From Caballeronia fortuita (lineage in GTDB: Bacteria; Pseudomonadota; Gammaproteobacteria; Burkholderiales; Burkholderiaceae), in contig NZ_FCNX02000013.1 in NCBI RefSeq assembly GCF_001544835.2, forward strand, positions 62,001-126,000: 64,000 nucleotides of DNA, given 5' to 3'. How positions within the stretch are numbered: position 1 is the first letter of the stretch; every line of letters begins with the position of its first letter. Of the stretch, positions 41,631-51,450 are shown in pieces. The position numbers and the translations under genes are program-made. The notes beneath the pieces are model-generated. The model had not been told where the DNA came from and made no database searches. It worked only from the letters and a program-made list of their open reading frames with translations.

Positions 41631-42112
41631 CACGCTTCCATTTCGATAAACGTTTCGGAAGCCTTATCGATATTCAACAGCATTCGCCGGCTCTGCCGCG
41701 CGCCCGGGCGCCCGGCGTGGGGCGGGAACAACGCTTCATTACGCGCCCGAATCGCTTTGACATCAGTGGGTTATCCGGCGATCGCGCGGCCTTGTCGGTT
41801 AAGGGCTAAGGATTGGCGGTTCAAAACCGCCGCTGCGATCCCAAAATGTCAGAAATATCGTGAGCGAGAGGAGCGAGTTGCAGTCGCTTGGCGCGGCGGC
41901 CCCGAGTAGGTGCGAAAGGCAATTGACGTCCGATGGTGGTTGAACCATAGTCGGAATGTCGTTTTTCCCGCTGGCGCACGCCGCGCGGGACAGAATACGA
42001 AGGATTGCTGCCGCGGAAACGGCGCTCCCGCGTACAGGCGCGACGACTCGGCGCGCATTGGCGGCCACGCGAATTTGGCAACCTCACGCACACGTCCTTC
42101 GAGGGCTCCAGC
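41631..42112. other. Intergenic region
   Basis: 482 bases without a supported gene. It holds a T-arm-like hairpin (GGCGG-TTCAAAA-CCGCC at 41816-41832) but not the rest of a tRNA. No gene-like frame was found in the segment. Confidence 0.5.
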
Positions 42113-44026
42113 ATGACCACGCGTCTGACGTTTCCCGCATCCATGTTCTCCGTCGTCTGCCAGCGGTGCGGCAGCACGGTGCGCAAAAACGCCGACAGTT
42201 GCCCCAATTGCGGCGCCGACCGCCGCGCCGCATTCGGCCAGACGCGCGAAACCGCGTCGGCCAAGCCGCGCGCGAATGTTTTCGAGGAAGCAACGTCCGC
42301 GCCGCTCGCATCGGCGGCTGCATCGGCGTCCGGTTCTTCCGGCTCTTCCACTTTTATGGGTCCCGATGGCGCCGAGCGCGTCGAGCCCGGTATGCGTTCG
42401 CGCTGGACCGAGCGCGCGAGCGAGCGCATCGCGCAGAAGGCGGCGGAATATCGCGCGCGGCGGGCAGAGGAATCCGCGCGCAACGCCTACGCCGAATCCA
42501 GCAACGATCCCGACGCCCTGCCCTCCGAGCGCTGGAGCACGAAAAAGACCGTGATCGCGGGCGCGTGCGGGCTCGCGCTGCTGATCGGCGCGACGTTCTA
42601 CTATCAGCTCGGCGATTCCGATGGCAGCGGCGGCATCCCATCCGCCGCTCACAGCGTCTCGGGCGTGATCGATGCGAAGGTCGGCGCGCTCGTGCGCGGC
42701 GCGATCGATGCGCCCGAAGCGGGCACCCCGCCGGCGGTCGTCGAGCGGCGCGCACCCGCCGATCCCCGCGCCGCCTCGACGGGCAATGCGCTGCAGGACG
42801 CGCGCATCGCGCTGGACCAGCACGATCTCGCCACGGCCCGCGCGCGCCTCAAGGTGCTGCCGGCGCAGCAACAGACGCGCGCCGAATACGAAAGCCTGAA
42901 GGACGAGCTCGTGAAGCGCGAAGCGCAACGCGAGGCCGCGCTGCAACTCGCGCGCGCGTGCGAACGCACGTCGGCGTGGGCCTGCGTGCAGCAGAACGCC
43001 GGCGAGGCGCTGGCGCTCGACGGCAGCAATATCGAATCGCAAGTCATGCTCGAACGCGTGATCTCGCACGCGGGATGGCTCGCGCCGAGCGCGGCCGCGG
43101 CGCTCGCGAAGAAGGTGCCGGGCACGGGGCCGGCGGCGGCCGTGGCGAACGGGCCGGACACGGGCAATGCCACGGCGTCCGCTCAAACGTCCGCTCAGGC
43201 AAACGTTGCAGCGGCGGCGGCTTCGCGGCAGAACGCTCTTGCGCAGAGATCCGCTCAGGATCGTCGCGTGACGCAGCGCAGCGCGGTTGCCGCGCGTCAG
43301 AGCGACGACGATCTCGCGTACGAATCGCGTGCCGACAAAATCGCGCGTGGTCAGGCGGCGACCGCCGCGATCACCGCGACGACGCTCCAGCCGCCAGCGG
43401 CCCCGGCCGTCGCCACGACGATGACTAAGCCCGCGCCGGCGACGCCGTCAACGACGCAAACACCGGCGCAAGCGACAGCGCAAGCACCGGCGCAAGCCGC
43501 GCCCGCCGCACAGACGGCGCGCGCACCGTACTACCTCGGCGACGAAGACGCGCAGCCGTCGGCCGCCGCCAGCGCACGCGCTGCGAATCCGCGCACGCCC
43601 TACTATCTCGGCGACGAGCCGCAGCAGCAGCCCACCCGCTCGGCCAATCCGCGCGGCGCATATTACCTCGGCGAAGATCCGCCGAAGCCGTCGGCGCCGG
43701 GCACGCGTGCATCCGCGCCGCGGCCGCCGCCATCGGCCAACGGCAGCCAGAGCAGCAGCGCATCGCCGCCATCGACGGCGACAATGCAGGCAGCCGTGCC
43801 GCGTCCGCCCGCGGCTGTCGCGCAAGCGCTCGCCCAGCCCGTCGCGCAGACCGGCACGGCGGCGCGCGGCACACAGGCGACCGCCGGCGCCGGCGCGTCG
43901 CCGCAGTTCGCCAACATGCCGGCGGGCTCGCATCTCGACTCCGACAAATCCGAAGAACTCGAACGCGCCATCAAGCAATACGGCTGGAGCGGCGGCGATG
44001 CGGCTTCGAAGCCGCCGTCGCGCTAA
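42113..44026 (+). CDS. Zinc-ribbon membrane protein with PYYLGDE repeats
   Basis: 637 residues from ATG 42113 (GAGGG eight bases upstream). A zinc ribbon CQRCGSTVRKNADSCPNCGAD (about 16-36) is cytoplasmic, then a Ser/Ala linker, one membrane helix (TVIAGACGLALLIGATFYY, about 145-165) and a long periplasmic or extracytoplasmic part. It contains a helical Arg/Gln/Leu segment at 230-330 and a Pro/Ala/Gln-rich end with three copies of a PYYLGDE-like motif. The architecture is like the Burkholderia zinc-ribbon/membrane proteins of unknown role. It could link a cytoplasmic sensor to a periplasmic partner. Confidence 0.65.
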   Translation: MTTRLTFPASMFSVVCQRCGSTVRKNADSCPNCGADRRAAFGQTRETASAKPRANVFEEATSAPLASAAASASGSSGSSTFMGPDGAERVEPGMRSRWTERASERIAQKAAEYRARRAEESARNAYAESSNDPDALPSERWSTKKTVIAGACGLALLIGATFYYQLGDSDGSGGIPSAAHSVSGVIDAKVGALVRGAIDAPEAGTPPAVVERRAPADPRAASTGNALQDARIALDQHDLATARARLKVLPAQQQTRAEYESLKDELVKREAQREAALQLARACERTSAWACVQQNAGEALALDGSNIESQVMLERVISHAGWLAPSAAAALAKKVPGTGPAAAVANGPDTGNATASAQTSAQANVAAAAASRQNALAQRSAQDRRVTQRSAVAARQSDDDLAYESRADKIARGQAATAAITATTLQPPAAPAVATTMTKPAPATPSTTQTPAQATAQAPAQAAPAAQTARAPYYLGDEDAQPSAAASARAANPRTPYYLGDEPQQQPTRSANPRGAYYLGEDPPKPSAPGTRASAPRPPPSANGSQSSSASPPSTATMQAAVPRPPAAVAQALAQPVAQTGTAARGTQATAGAGASPQFANMPAGSHLDSDKSEELERAIKQYGWSGGDAASKPPSR

Positions 44027-44230
44027 GAAAAAGCACAAGAACACACTAGAAGACGACATTACAAGAACACGCGGAGACACAACACCGACGCACCGCAAGC
44101 ACGCGCCACGCATCCACGCGTCGAGCCGCATGCGAGTGAGCGCGCACGAGCAGATTACGCGCGACGCGGACGATTCCCGCATCGCGTGAGTTTCAAAAAG
44201 CACCCGTCCAACTCAGACCAAGGGTCGATC

Positions 44231-45367
44231 ATGTTCACCACGAAATGCATGCGCAACGCCGCACGGGGCGCGCTGACGCTTCTCGCCATCGCCGGGCTGT
44301 GCGGCGCGGGATCGAGCTTCGCCGCCGATCCCGTTCCTTACAAGATCACGACGGGCCAGGAACGCGGCACGTATATCCAGATCGGTCAGGACTTGTCGAA
44401 GTACGTGGCCGAGCCGGCGGGCATCGAGCTGGAGGTGCTGCCGTCGAAGGGATCGGCGGAAAACGTGCAGCGCATGCGCTACGAGCCTGGCGTGAAGTTC
44501 GCGCTGGTGCAGTCGGACGTGTATCAGGCTTATATGGACATGGCGACGTCGGGCAATGCCGATGCGGGCAAGATCATCAAGCCGCTGCGCCTCATCATGC
44601 CGCTCTACGATGAGGAAATTTACTTCGTCACGCGCGCGGATTCGCCGATGAAGTACATCCACGAGATCAAGGGCAAGAACATCAGCGTCGGGCCGATCGG
44701 CAGCGGCACGGCGCAATCGGCGGAGACGTTGTATCGGCTGATGTTCGGCGAGCCGATCGCCGATGCCAACGAGCAGCATCTGAACAACGAAGATTCGCTC
44801 GCGCGGCTGATCGTCGGCAAGATCGACGTGGCGGTGATCGTCGCGGGCCAGCCGGCGAAGCTCTTTCAGGACATGAACCCCGAACTGCTGAAGCAGATCA
44901 AGCTGCTGCGTCTCGATGCGAACGCGCAGGAAACCGCGCGCGCGAAGCAGACGTACTTCCCGGCGACGATCCGCACGACCAGTTATCCGAACTGGATTCA
45001 GGAAGACACGCCGACGCTCACCGTGAAGGCGTTTCTCGTGACCTACGATTACGGCTTGCGCGGGACGGTGGGCGCGCTGTCGAAGTTCGCCGATTCGCTG
45101 TGCTCCAACTTCGACACGCTCCAGGCGAACGGCCATCCGAAGTGGAAGCAGGTGCATCTGGAATTGCCGCCGCTCACGAAGGGCTGGAAGTACTATCCGC
45201 CGATGGAGAAGCACTTGCGCGCGTGCATCGCGCAGCGCACGGCGGCGGCCGAGCAGTCGCAAAATCCGGCGCGCAAGGTCGCGACGCGCGATGACGCCGC
45301 CTCGCAGAAGCCGAAGAAAGCGTCGTGCTCCGCGCAGGAAAAGCTGCTGCTGCTGTGCGATCAGTGA
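44231..45367 (+). CDS. TAXI-family solute-binding protein
   Basis: 378 residues. Signal peptide MFTTKCMRNAARGALTLLAI with cleavage near SFA-AD. TAXI pattern: YKITTGQERGTYIQIGQDLS, VKFALVQSDVYQAYMDMA, ISVGPIGSGTAQSAETLYRL. These proteins deliver a ligand to TRAP transporters; no TRAP membrane subunit lies beside it, so it may act alone or serve a distant transporter. The C-terminus is extended by a basic Ala/Gln/Lys-rich tail with two Cys. Confidence 0.8.
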   Translation: MFTTKCMRNAARGALTLLAIAGLCGAGSSFAADPVPYKITTGQERGTYIQIGQDLSKYVAEPAGIELEVLPSKGSAENVQRMRYEPGVKFALVQSDVYQAYMDMATSGNADAGKIIKPLRLIMPLYDEEIYFVTRADSPMKYIHEIKGKNISVGPIGSGTAQSAETLYRLMFGEPIADANEQHLNNEDSLARLIVGKIDVAVIVAGQPAKLFQDMNPELLKQIKLLRLDANAQETARAKQTYFPATIRTTSYPNWIQEDTPTLTVKAFLVTYDYGLRGTVGALSKFADSLCSNFDTLQANGHPKWKQVHLELPPLTKGWKYYPPMEKHLRACIAQRTAAAEQSQNPARKVATRDDAASQKPKKASCSAQEKLLLLCDQ

Positions 45368-45377
45368 TGCGCGGGAA

Positions 45378-46829
45378 CTAGCGCACGAGCGCCGGCATGA
45401 GCGCGACCAGGCGCGCCGCGCCGCGTTCGATCGCGGCGGCGCTCGTCCCGCCGTAGCCGAGCAGCACGCCCTGCTGCGCCGGCGCGCCCGCGTAGAACGC
45501 GCGGATGCCATACAGCCCGACCGATACCGCGCGCGCCGCCGCGACGACTTCGTGTTCGCGCAACGAAGCATCGAGCCGCGCGACCAGATGAATGCCCGCC
45601 GTAGCCGGCAGCGGCTCGAACCACGGCGCGAGCCCGCCGTTCAGATGTTCGATCAATACCGCGCGGCGTTGCGCGTATGCCTTATGCATGCGGCGCAGAT
45701 GTTTCGCGTATTCGCCGTCGAGCATGAATGCGCCGAGCGCCGCCTGCGTCAACATGCAACTGTGCCAGTCGCAGGTCTGCTTGGCGTTCCAGAGCGGTTC
45801 GGAAAGCGTCGCGGGCGGCACGACGTAGCCGAGCCGCAGATCGGGAAAGAGCGTCTTCGAAAACGTGCCGACATACGCGACCAGTCCGGCGCGATCCAGA
45901 CTTTTCAGCGATTCGACCGGCCGGCCTTCGAAGCGGAATTCGCCGTCGTAATCGTCCTCGACGATCACCGCGCCGCGCTTGCCCGCCCATTCGAGCAATT
46001 CGACGCGCCGGTCGAGGCTCATCGGCATGCCGAGCGGAAACTGATGCGACGGCGTCACGTAGACGAGACGCGTATTGCGCGGCAGCTTTTTCACGACGAT
46101 GCCCTCGCCATCGACCGGCGCATGCGCGATGCGCGCGCCGAGCGCCGCGAACAGCGCCCGCGCGGGCGGATAGCCCGGCTCTTCGACCGCGACGACATCG
46201 CCCGGCTGGATTGTCACGCGCGCGAGCAGATCGAGCGCCTGTTGCGCGCCTTGCGTCACGATCACGTCCTGCCAGTTGCACACGACCGCGCGGCTGAACG
46301 CCAGATAGCGCGCGATGCCGAGCCGCAACGCCTGCTCGCCGCCCGGATCGCGATACGCCGCGACGCCGCCGCCCGCGCGCGCCTGCGTGCGCAACGCCTG
46401 ATTCACGCAGCGGCGCCAGGCGTCGTAGGGAAAAAGCGTCTTGTCGGTGACGCCGCCTTTGAAGTCGCAATCGAGCGTTTCGTGGACGGGCGGCATCGGC
46501 ATCGCCATGCGCTCGGGCATCTTGCGCCAGATGCCGGTCGCGCGGGCGCGGGCGGAAATGGGCTCGACGCGGGCGGACGGCAGCCGCGCGAGGCCATCCG
46601 CGACGAACGTGCCGTCGCCCGCGCGCGTGCGCAAGAAACCTTCTGCGATAAGGCGTTCGAAGACATCGAGCGTGGTCTTGCGCGAGACGCCGAGTTGCAC
46701 GGCGAGATCGCGCGTGGACGGCAGGCGCGCGTTCGCGGCGAGCCGCCCGTCGACGATGCCCGCGCGAAGCTGGCCGTAAATCTGGCCGGTGAGGTCGCGG
46801 CGGCCGTGAAGGGTGATGTGGATGTCCAA
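45378..46829 (-). CDS. MocR-type regulator (GntR plus aminotransferase domain)
   Basis: 483 residues. N-terminal winged helix IVDGRLAANARLPSTRDLAV, LGVSRKTTLDVFERL, then a fold-type I aminotransferase with PLP lysine in YVGTFSKTLFPDLRLGY. MocR proteins use PLP to sense amino compounds. The start at 46829 is TTG with a weak site. It lies 22 bases after the winged-helix gene and may be co-transcribed. Confidence 0.8.
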   Translation of the reverse strand: MDIHITLHGRRDLTGQIYGQLRAGIVDGRLAANARLPSTRDLAVQLGVSRKTTLDVFERLIAEGFLRTRAGDGTFVADGLARLPSARVEPISARARATGIWRKMPERMAMPMPPVHETLDCDFKGGVTDKTLFPYDAWRRCVNQALRTQARAGGGVAAYRDPGGEQALRLGIARYLAFSRAVVCNWQDVIVTQGAQQALDLLARVTIQPGDVVAVEEPGYPPARALFAALGARIAHAPVDGEGIVVKKLPRNTRLVYVTPSHQFPLGMPMSLDRRVELLEWAGKRGAVIVEDDYDGEFRFEGRPVESLKSLDRAGLVAYVGTFSKTLFPDLRLGYVVPPATLSEPLWNAKQTCDWHSCMLTQAALGAFMLDGEYAKHLRRMHKAYAQRRAVLIEHLNGGLAPWFEPLPATAGIHLVARLDASLREHEVVAAARAVSVGLYGIRAFYAGAPAQQGVLLGYGGTSAAAIERGAARLVALMPALVR

Positions 46830-46851
46830 AATTCGCTCACACGGACTGGTC

Positions 46852-47124
46852 TCAGGGAGCCAAGAGGCCGTCGCCGAAGATATCGCGGCACAACGTTACG
46901 CCCTCCACCGTCAACTCCGCGCTTCCCGTCCCATCTTCGCTCATTCTCACGTCGACGAGCCCTGCCTCCTCCAACCCGGTCAGCATTCGGCGCAGCGCGC
47001 TCATCGGCAGATCGGACTGTTTCGCCAGCTTCGCGAGCGACCACGCGCGCCCAGGCGTTTCCTTCCGCGCGCGCCACAACTGCGTCAGCACGGCGACGAG
47101 CGCCGGATCGATGTCATCGCTCAT
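46852..47124 (-). CDS. Small winged-helix protein between two MocR genes (90 aa)
   Basis: Reads MSDDIDPALVAVLTQLWRAR, then SLAKLAKQSDLPMSALRRML and TGLEEAGLVDVRMSEDGTG, a clear winged helix. Its ATG overlaps the upstream MocR stop (ATGA), so it is translated with it. Comparable stand-alone winged helices sit beside transporter or regulator genes; target unknown. Confidence 0.65.
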   Translation of the reverse strand: MSDDIDPALVAVLTQLWRARKETPGRAWSLAKLAKQSDLPMSALRRMLTGLEEAGLVDVRMSEDGTGSAELTVEGVTLCRDIFGDGLLAP

Positions 47125-48575
47125 GCGCGTTCTCCCATCTTCGCCTCCTTGCCCGCAAGTTCGCCGAGCCGTCGCAGCGCGGCCTCGCTCTGCGCGGTCC
47201 ACGGATAACTGTAGTTGAGACGGATGAAGTGGCTGAAGGCATTGCGCGTCGAGAACATGTAGCCCGGCCCGACCGTGATGCCGCTCGCGAGCGCGGCGCG
47301 GTAAAGTCGCATCGAATCGACGCGCGCCGGCAGTTCGACCCATAGCACGTACCCGCCCTGCGGCGCCGACGTGCGCGTGCCCGCCGGAAAAAACCGCTCG
47401 ACCATCGCGCCCATGATGCGCGACTGCTGCCGATACAGCCTGCGCACGCGCCGCAGATGCCGGTCGTAGCCGTCCTGCCGCAGATAATCCGCGACCGCCA
47501 CCTGCGGCACAGACGGCGTCGCCAGCGTGTTGAGGAACTTGAGCTTTTCGACCTGCGCCCGGTAGCGCCCCGGCATCGCCCAGCCGATGCGGTACGACGC
47601 CGTCAGGCTCTTCGAGAACGACGCGCAATGCAACACCAGCCCTTTCGTATCGAAATTCTTGAGCGACGACGGGCGCACATCGCCGTAATAAAGCTCGTGA
47701 TAGACATCGTTTTCGATGACGGGAATCTCGTGCGTCGAGAGCAAGTCGACGAGCTTGCGCTTGCGTTCGTCCGGCATCTGGAAGCCGAGCGGATTCTGGA
47801 AGTTCGGCATCACCATGCACGCCGCAATCTTTCTTCTGCCGATGATCTGCGCCAGCGCGTCGATGTCGATGCCCTCGGCCGGATGCGTCGGCACTTCGAT
47901 CGCACGCATGCCGAGACGTTCGATCGCGTGCAGCATCGCGTAGTAAGTCGGCGATTCGACCGCCACCGTATCGCCCGGCTTCGCGACGGCCTGCAGGCTC
48001 AGATTGATCGCCTCGGTCGCGCCGACGGTGATCACAATCTCGTCCGGATCGACCGGCACGCCGTTCTCGGCATAGCGCCGCGCGATCTGGCGAATCAGTT
48101 CGGGATTGCCCGGCGGCAAATCGTCGATGAGATTCCAGCTCGAATGCCGGCGCGCGATCGCGTTCGCATACTGGTTGATGCGCCGCCACGGGAACGGCTC
48201 GGGATCCGGATACGGCGAGCCGAACGGCACGGCATCGTGGGCGCGGATGCTGCGCAACGTCGAGAGCACGAGCCGGCTCACATCGACCTCCGATGCCGTC
48301 GCGATGACGCGCTTCGGCTCACGGCGCGCCGCGCCCGCCTGCGGCTTCGCGCGCACGAAATAGCCGGACTGCGGGCGCGTCTCCAGAATGCCGCGGCCTT
48401 CCAGCAGCGCGTACGCATGCAGCACCGTCTTGATGCTCACGCCGTGCTGCTGGCTCGCCTGCCGCACCGACGCGATCTTCTCGCCGGGCGTGAACACGCC
48501 GCGCCGCACGGCTTCCTCGATTTCGTCGGCGAGCTTTTCGTAGAGTTTCAAGGGCGTTGCATCCGTTGGCGGCAT
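47121..48575 (-). CDS. MocR-type regulator (second)
   Basis: 484 residues. Winged helix with FTPGEKIASVRQASQQHGVS and TVLHAYALLEGRGILE, then the aminotransferase domain (ITVGATEAINLSLQAVAK, PLP lysine in CASFSKSLTASYRIGW). It diverges from the YdeP gene with about 100 bases between starts, so it may control it. Shares 30-40% type similarity with the other MocR only by general family look. Confidence 0.8.
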   Translation of the reverse strand: MPPTDATPLKLYEKLADEIEEAVRRGVFTPGEKIASVRQASQQHGVSIKTVLHAYALLEGRGILETRPQSGYFVRAKPQAGAARREPKRVIATASEVDVSRLVLSTLRSIRAHDAVPFGSPYPDPEPFPWRRINQYANAIARRHSSWNLIDDLPPGNPELIRQIARRYAENGVPVDPDEIVITVGATEAINLSLQAVAKPGDTVAVESPTYYAMLHAIERLGMRAIEVPTHPAEGIDIDALAQIIGRRKIAACMVMPNFQNPLGFQMPDERKRKLVDLLSTHEIPVIENDVYHELYYGDVRPSSLKNFDTKGLVLHCASFSKSLTASYRIGWAMPGRYRAQVEKLKFLNTLATPSVPQVAVADYLRQDGYDRHLRRVRRLYRQQSRIMGAMVERFFPAGTRTSAPQGGYVLWVELPARVDSMRLYRAALASGITVGPGYMFSTRNAFSHFIRLNYSYPWTAQSEAALRRLGELAGKEAKMGERA

Positions 48576-48678
48576 GCCGCAACTGTACTCCTTCTATTTC
48601 TTATTTTCTGTGTGCCGCACGCGATTCGGAACACAGTACGCTTCGAACATCGCAGGCCAGAAGCATCATCCGACAACC

Positions 48679-50994
48679 ATGTTCAAGAAGCCCGAAGAAC
48701 GCATCGAACCCTATACGCATCCTGCCGCCGGCTGGGGCGCGCTCAAGCAGGTCGCCATCAATCTCGTCAAGGAGAAGGTGGCGGGCGGCAATTACAAGAC
48801 GCTGTTCAAGCAGAATCAGCCCGACGGCTTCGATTGCCCGGGCTGCGCGTGGCCGGATCGCGAGCATGGCTCGACGTTCGAATTCTGCGAAAACGGCGTG
48901 AAGGCCGTCGCCGCCGAAGCGACGAGCAAGCGCGTCACGCCCGCGTTCTTCGCGAAGCACACGGTTTCTGCGCTGATGGAACAGTCCGATTACGAACTGG
49001 AGCAGCACGGCCGTCTCACCGATCCGCTCGTCTACGATGCGCGGCGCGACCGCTACGTGCCGATCGAATGGGACGACGCGTTCGAACTGATCGCATCGCA
49101 TCTGAAGAAACTCGACGATCCCGATCGCGCCGCGTTCTACACGTCGGGACGCGCGAGCAACGAGGCGGCGTTTCTGTATCAGTTGTTCGTGCGGATGTAC
49201 GGCACCAACAACTTCCCCGATTGCTCGAACATGTGCCACGAAGCGACGAGCCGCGGCTTGCCGCATACGGTCGGCATCGGCAAGGGCACGGTCACGCTCG
49301 ACGACTTCGAACACGCCGACACGCTTCTGCTCTTCGGCCAGAATCCGGCGACGAACCATCCGCGCATGCTCGGCGAATTGCGCGATTGCGCGAAGCGCGG
49401 GGCGACCATCGTGTCGATCAATCCGCTGAAGGAGCGCGGCCTCGAACGCTTCGCGAGCCCGCAGCACACGCTCGACATGCTGTCGCCGAAGGGCGTGAAG
49501 ATCAGCTCGGTGTTCATCCGCCCGAAAGTCGGCGGCGATTTCGCGCTCATCAAGGGCGTGGCCAAGCGCGTGATCGAGCTGGATGACGCCGCGCGCGCGA
49601 ACGGCGGCGAGCGCGTGCTCGATGTCGATTTCATCTCGGAACACACGGTCGGCTTCGACGCCTTCGCCGACGATCTGCGCGCCGAAAGCTGGGACGCGAT
49701 CATCGCGGAATCGGGCGTGGAGCGGGACGATCTGCTAGATCTCGCCGATATCTATGCGAAAGGTCGCGCCGTCATCGCGACATGGGGCATGGGCCTCACG
49801 CAGCACAAGAACTCCGTGCCGACCATCCAGATCCTCTCCAACCTGATGATGATGCGCGGGAATATTGGCCGGCGCGGCGCGGGCTTATGTCCGGTGCGCG
49901 GCCATTCGAACGTGCAGGGAGACCGCACCGTCGGCATCGAGGAAAAGCCGACGCAGGCGTTTCTCGACCGGCTCGGCGCGGCCTACGACTTCGAGCCGCC
50001 GCGCGAGCATGGCTACGACGTCGTCGAAACCATTCACGCGATGCTGGAAGGCAAGGTGAAGGTGTTCATCGGCCTGGGCGGCAATTTTTCGATCGCAACG
50101 CCCGATACACCGCGCACCTGGGAAGCGATGCGTTCGTGCGATCTCACGGTGCACATCACGACGAAGCTCAACCGCAGTCATCTCGTGCACGGCCGCGACG
50201 CGCTCATCCTGCCGACGCTCGGCCGCACCGAAATCGATATGCAGAACGGCGTGCCGCAAGGCGTGTCCGTCGAGGATTCGATGAGCATGGTTCACATCTC
50301 GTACGGCATGAACAAGCCGGCGTCGGCGAATCTGCTTTCCGAAGTGGCGATCGTCGCGCGCATGGCGCACGCGACACTCGGCTCCGCGAAAGTCGACTGG
50401 CGCGCGCATGCGGACGACTACGCGCTGATCCGCGACGGCATCGAAAAAGTGCTCGACGGCTTCGAGCACTATAACGAACGCCTGAAGCAGCCCGGCGGCT
50501 TCCATCTGGGCGTGGCCTCTCGCGATCGTGTGTGGAAGACGCCGAGCGGCAAGGCACAGTTCATCGTGCATGAGATCGCATTCGATACGCCGATTCACCG
50601 CGCCCGCGCGCTGCATGGGGAGCGCCTCATGACGCTGATGACGACGCGCTCGCACGATCAGTACAACACGACGATCTACGGCCTCGATGACCGCTATCGC
50701 GGCGTGTACGGACAGCGGCGCGTGCTGTTCGCGAACCGCGATGACATCGATATGCTCGGTTTCGAGCCGGGCGAACTCGTGGACATCACGAGCGTATGGG
50801 ATGACGGCGTGGAGCGCCGCGTGAACGGTTTCAAGCTGGTCGAGTACGATATTCCGCGCGGCTGCCTCGGCGCGTACTATCCGGAGACCAACCCGCTCGT
50901 GCCGCTGTCGTCGGTTGCGGATGGCGCCGGTACGCCGACTTCGAAGTCCATTCCCGTGTTGCTGACATCCTCCAGCCGGTCGATGACGCCTTGA
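48679..50994 (+). CDS. FdhF/YdeP-family molybdopterin oxidoreductase
   Basis: 771 residues from ATG 48679. N-terminal GYTHPAAGWGALKQ-type head and CPGCAWPDRE, then AAFYTSGRASNEAAFLYQLF, FPDCSNMCHEATSRGLPHTV, and molybdopterin-binding TNPATNHPRMLG-type and GRTEIDMQNGVPQ. The family lacks the iron-sulfur cluster of true formate dehydrogenase; E. coli YdeP is tied to acid resistance. No accessory fdhD gene is nearby. A regulator of MocR type is divergent. Confidence 0.85.
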   Translation: MFKKPEERIEPYTHPAAGWGALKQVAINLVKEKVAGGNYKTLFKQNQPDGFDCPGCAWPDREHGSTFEFCENGVKAVAAEATSKRVTPAFFAKHTVSALMEQSDYELEQHGRLTDPLVYDARRDRYVPIEWDDAFELIASHLKKLDDPDRAAFYTSGRASNEAAFLYQLFVRMYGTNNFPDCSNMCHEATSRGLPHTVGIGKGTVTLDDFEHADTLLLFGQNPATNHPRMLGELRDCAKRGATIVSINPLKERGLERFASPQHTLDMLSPKGVKISSVFIRPKVGGDFALIKGVAKRVIELDDAARANGGERVLDVDFISEHTVGFDAFADDLRAESWDAIIAESGVERDDLLDLADIYAKGRAVIATWGMGLTQHKNSVPTIQILSNLMMMRGNIGRRGAGLCPVRGHSNVQGDRTVGIEEKPTQAFLDRLGAAYDFEPPREHGYDVVETIHAMLEGKVKVFIGLGGNFSIATPDTPRTWEAMRSCDLTVHITTKLNRSHLVHGRDALILPTLGRTEIDMQNGVPQGVSVEDSMSMVHISYGMNKPASANLLSEVAIVARMAHATLGSAKVDWRAHADDYALIRDGIEKVLDGFEHYNERLKQPGGFHLGVASRDRVWKTPSGKAQFIVHEIAFDTPIHRARALHGERLMTLMTTRSHDQYNTTIYGLDDRYRGVYGQRRVLFANRDDIDMLGFEPGELVDITSVWDDGVERRVNGFKLVEYDIPRGCLGAYYPETNPLVPLSSVADGAGTPTSKSIPVLLTSSSRSMTP

Positions 50995-51319
50995 AGCCGC
51001 TTTGCGACGACATGTTGCACAGGGCGCGAAGCCGCGCGTTCTGGCGCTGACGAATGCGCCTTTCCAGCGCCGCCGCGCCGCTGAAGCGCCAGTCGGCGAA
51101 CGCGCCGAGCGTGGCGAGGATCGCGGCCCAAGCGCTCAGACCCGCTGCGAAACTGTCGAATTCGTTGCTGAACCAGACGCCGCCGAGCATCGCGACCGCG
51201 AATACAAACATGACCACGTAGAACGGCGGGCAGTGTTCGTGCTCGACGCGAGCCCGGCTTCCAGCGCCCAGGCCCAATTGATAACCGCTCAAGGAATACG
51301 CGCTGATGGAGTGAATCAT
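50831..51319 (-). CDS. Small membrane protein convergent with ydeP
   Basis: 162 residues from ATG 51319, which has a GGAGGA site. Two membrane segments at about 30-48 and 55-75 (FYVVMFVFAVAMLGGVWF, LSAWAAILATLGAF), then a basic helical part. The last 160 or so bases overlap the 3' end of ydeP on the other strand; the shared part has poor coding look, so the protein may really end earlier or a frameshift may have lengthened it. Confidence 0.5.
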   Translation of the reverse strand: MIHSISAYSLSGYQLGLGAGSRARVEHEHCPPFYVVMFVFAVAMLGGVWFSNEFDSFAAGLSAWAAILATLGAFADWRFSGAAALERRIRQRQNARLRALCNMSSQSGFKASSTGWRMSATREWTSKSAYRRHPQPTTAARAGWSPDSTRRGSRAEYRTRPA

Positions 51320-51450
51320 TCTGTCCTCCAAACTGTCATAAGTCTGTGAAGCACGAACTTACGCATTCGGAGCGAGCAGCGACACCAGACAACTCCTAAC
51401 AATGCATGCGGCGCTTTACCCTTGACTTTCGTGGAGCGCGCTCGAATCGC

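Noticed and set aside
41816..41832. tRNA-like T-arm
   Set aside because: Only the T-arm pattern is present. There is no matching 5' acceptor strand (TCGCAGC), D-arm or anticodon arm in the 60-70 bases before it.
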